A DNA stretch of 64,000 nucleotides from NCBI GenBank assembly GCA_025345505.1, contig JANVCC010000073.1:4415448-4479447 (forward strand), read 5' to 3'. Source of the DNA: Todiramphus chloris collaris (taxonomy: Eukaryota > Chordata > Aves > Coraciiformes > Alcedinidae). Position numbers and translations under genes: made by a program. Each line of letters begins with the position of its first letter. The first letter of the stretch is position 1. This document shows, piece after piece, positions 62,285 to 64,000 of this stretch. The notes beneath the pieces were generated by a model. The model searched no databases and had not been told where the DNA came from. It was given only the letters and a program-made list of their open reading frames with translations.

Positions 62285-64000
62285 CTGTCATCGTTTAAAA
62301 CTTGCAGAAGTGCCCACGTTACTGGAATTTTGTGCAGTGTCTGCTGGCACCCTTGTCTCAAGCTTGTCCTTCTCAAGTGCAGCTCTGGAATCTGGATGTC
62401 CACAGCTCCCCTTCCTACCGTCCCACTCCCTACATTATAAATTGCCATATGCAGAGGGGTCCCGTTTTGCACTCTTAGTTGTGATAAACCTCTGTGCTAC
62501 GAAACGGGAGAATCTGGAACCTGCATTGCTTGCTGATTTGGGAACAGCTTAAACAAAAGGCTTTGCCCTGTGAAGCTAGGCAGAGACTGCATTTGGGAGG
62601 GGATGGAGTAAAACCCAAAATAACCAGTGCTTCCAAATGTTAGGAGCTTTACTGTTTGCTCCGAAACTCGGATTCATTTTTACTGCTGCAGCTCATCTAT
62701 TCTGGATGCAGAAAGGCAGACAGGGAAAGATGCAGCTGCACTGTAACTGGGTATGGGAAATGGCTGGTGCAGCAGGGCTGAGGCTCAGAGACCGTGGTGG
62801 GCAGCAGGAGAGAGCGGCCCTTCCTGGTCTGATCTGGCACAAATCCACTCTCTCTGGCAGGTCTAGCCAGGGGCTGAACTGGGACCTGAAGCAGCTTCTG
62901 TAGGGTTCACAGTGTCTTCCACCAAACAACTATGAGGATTTTCCTTGCTGTGTTAGTATAAATATAGTCCATGTGCTTTAAAAGGAAAGAGCCGTTGCCA
63001 AAGACCTCACAACTCTTACTGGCATTGACACAAGTGAGCCTTAAGCGTGTGCTTAAAATAAACACATGCTGAAGTGCTCTGCAGAGCTGGGATGGTACAA
63101 GTCATATGTTTAAACTTGGGTACTTGAGGAAGTTTTTTGCTGACTCTTGGTCTGAGATGGGTTTTATGGAAGTGATTCTGAAAGCTGATCGACTTTAATA
63201 GAGTTGGAGATTGCTTTGGAATTTTTGAACTGCATAGTACTAGTTAATAGAAAAATATTCCTACTCTAAAACATTGGTTTTAAAAAGCCTATTATGTTTT
63301 ATGAAACTCCTTAGAGGTTTTCCATAATGGTATTTATACTGGTGTGTACTGTAGTGCTTGATGGGCCCGTGCTACATCCTGACTTTTGTGTTAATACTGG
63401 CCCTGTGTTAGTGGCATTGTACTTTGGAGAAGCAAAAATTGCACTAAAGTGCAGCAATTTTCAATTATATACAAACAGAACTTCAGAAATCACCTCTTTA
63501 ACCTGAAAAGCCCCTGGAGCATGATCTTGAAGTAAATCAAATAAAATGTTTTTACATTTTGGTCTTCTACCTGGTACACAGAGCTGATCTGAAAAAGCTC
63601 TCTGGTGTTTTTGAGGGCGGCTATGTTGTTTAACTATGCAACAACCAAAGCTGAAAATACTGTTTCATCCAAAGCCTGTGGGTACTTTGGGAGAGAAGTG
63701 ACTAAAAGCCTTTGTGAAGGAGTCCAGGTTATACACATCGACTTCTGAGTTAGGGCCAGGGTAGGTGCTGATTCCCAGGTTTAGGAGTCCAGTAGGGAGT
63801 TCCACTGACATTACCTAGAAAGGAACACTTCTGCCCATGTTTCACATTAATCCAAAAACAACAGGGGAAATAAATGCAGCTATGCAGAATATGTTGTTTT
63901 TTCCTCCAGCTTCTTTTGAGGCATGAGGAAAGCCATTTAGAATTTGTTTTTCAGAAAAAAGCTTTCATACTCTGTATAACCAGTTCTGTGATTTGTATCT

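Larger units (their letters stand above)
52594..64000. other. Non-coding stretch, no gene recognised
   Basis: No frame has a known domain. Visible content includes a homeodomain-core cluster (53855-53945), a POU-type palindrome (58105-58116), a short GT-rich stretch at 60003-60021, long T-rich low-complexity sequence at 60880-60965, a possible terminal exon at 62171 and a short hairpin at 63434-63462. AT-rich, repeat-free parts near 56.37 and 58.2 kb resemble conserved non-coding DNA. No CR1 or LTR was recognised in these 11.4 kb. Confidence 0.6.

Noticed and set aside
1-64000. tRNA, rRNA, snRNA, CRISPR array, bacterial operon or phage-type system
   Set aside because: No tRNA B-box cloverleaf, no rRNA-like sequence, no U6-type sequence and no regularly spaced repeats were seen. 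CR1 and LTR elements place the DNA in a bird nuclear genome, so prokaryotic systems are not expected.

Overview
This window looks like vertebrate nuclear DNA, almost certainly from a bird. Five clear 5'-truncated CR1 LINE copies are present, several ending in the avian-type 3' repeat (ATTCTATGA or its complement). There is one solo LTR with a target-site duplication, and no Alu, B1 or L1-like mammalian repeats were seen. The rest is AT-rich, CpG-poor sequence with long stretches free of interspersed repeats, as in bird introns or gene deserts. The order or species cannot be fixed from sequence alone. A 10-base run of N shows that this is an assembled scaffold.

No protein-coding gene could be identified with confidence. 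Nearly all open frames are short, overlap on both strands and have no recognisable domains. The window is best read as intronic or intergenic DNA.

Layout. Positions 1-8.5 kb are non-coding, with a TAAT-rich block near 2.8 kb. A minus-strand CR1 lies at 8.53-8.85 kb. From 8.9 to 20.4 kb the DNA is non-coding, with AT-rich conserved-looking blocks at 9.1, 10.5 and 16.8-17.3 kb. A plus-strand CR1 lies at 20.4 kb. From 20.6 to 37.0 kb there is a putative G-quadruplex (23.7 kb), a small frame with a signal-peptide-like start (26.06 kb), a long near-perfect hairpin (28.4 kb), an inverted SOX-type site pair (31.25 kb) and a frameshifted coding-like relic on the minus strand (31.9-32.4 kb). CR1 copies follow at 37.07, 38.43 and 44.02 kb. 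The longest open frame of the window (292 codons) is at 39.5-40.35 kb. A solo LTR occupies 49.98-50.99 kb. A dense CpG island lies at 51.7-52.33 kb and is the only obvious promoter-like feature. It is followed by a 43-bp tandem repeat that contains the assembly gap. From 52.6 kb to the end the DNA is non-coding, with a homeodomain-site cluster at 53.86-53.95 kb and a possible terminal exon at 62.17 kb.

How the parts might work together is inference only. The CpG island could be the 5' end of an unannotated coding or long non-coding transcript, and the AT-rich blocks could be distal regulatory elements of a neighbouring developmental gene. No previously undescribed system was recognised. The observations most worth testing are the hairpin at 28.40-28.48 kb, the CpG island with its adjacent gap, the coding relic near 32 kb and the long open frame at 39.5 kb.
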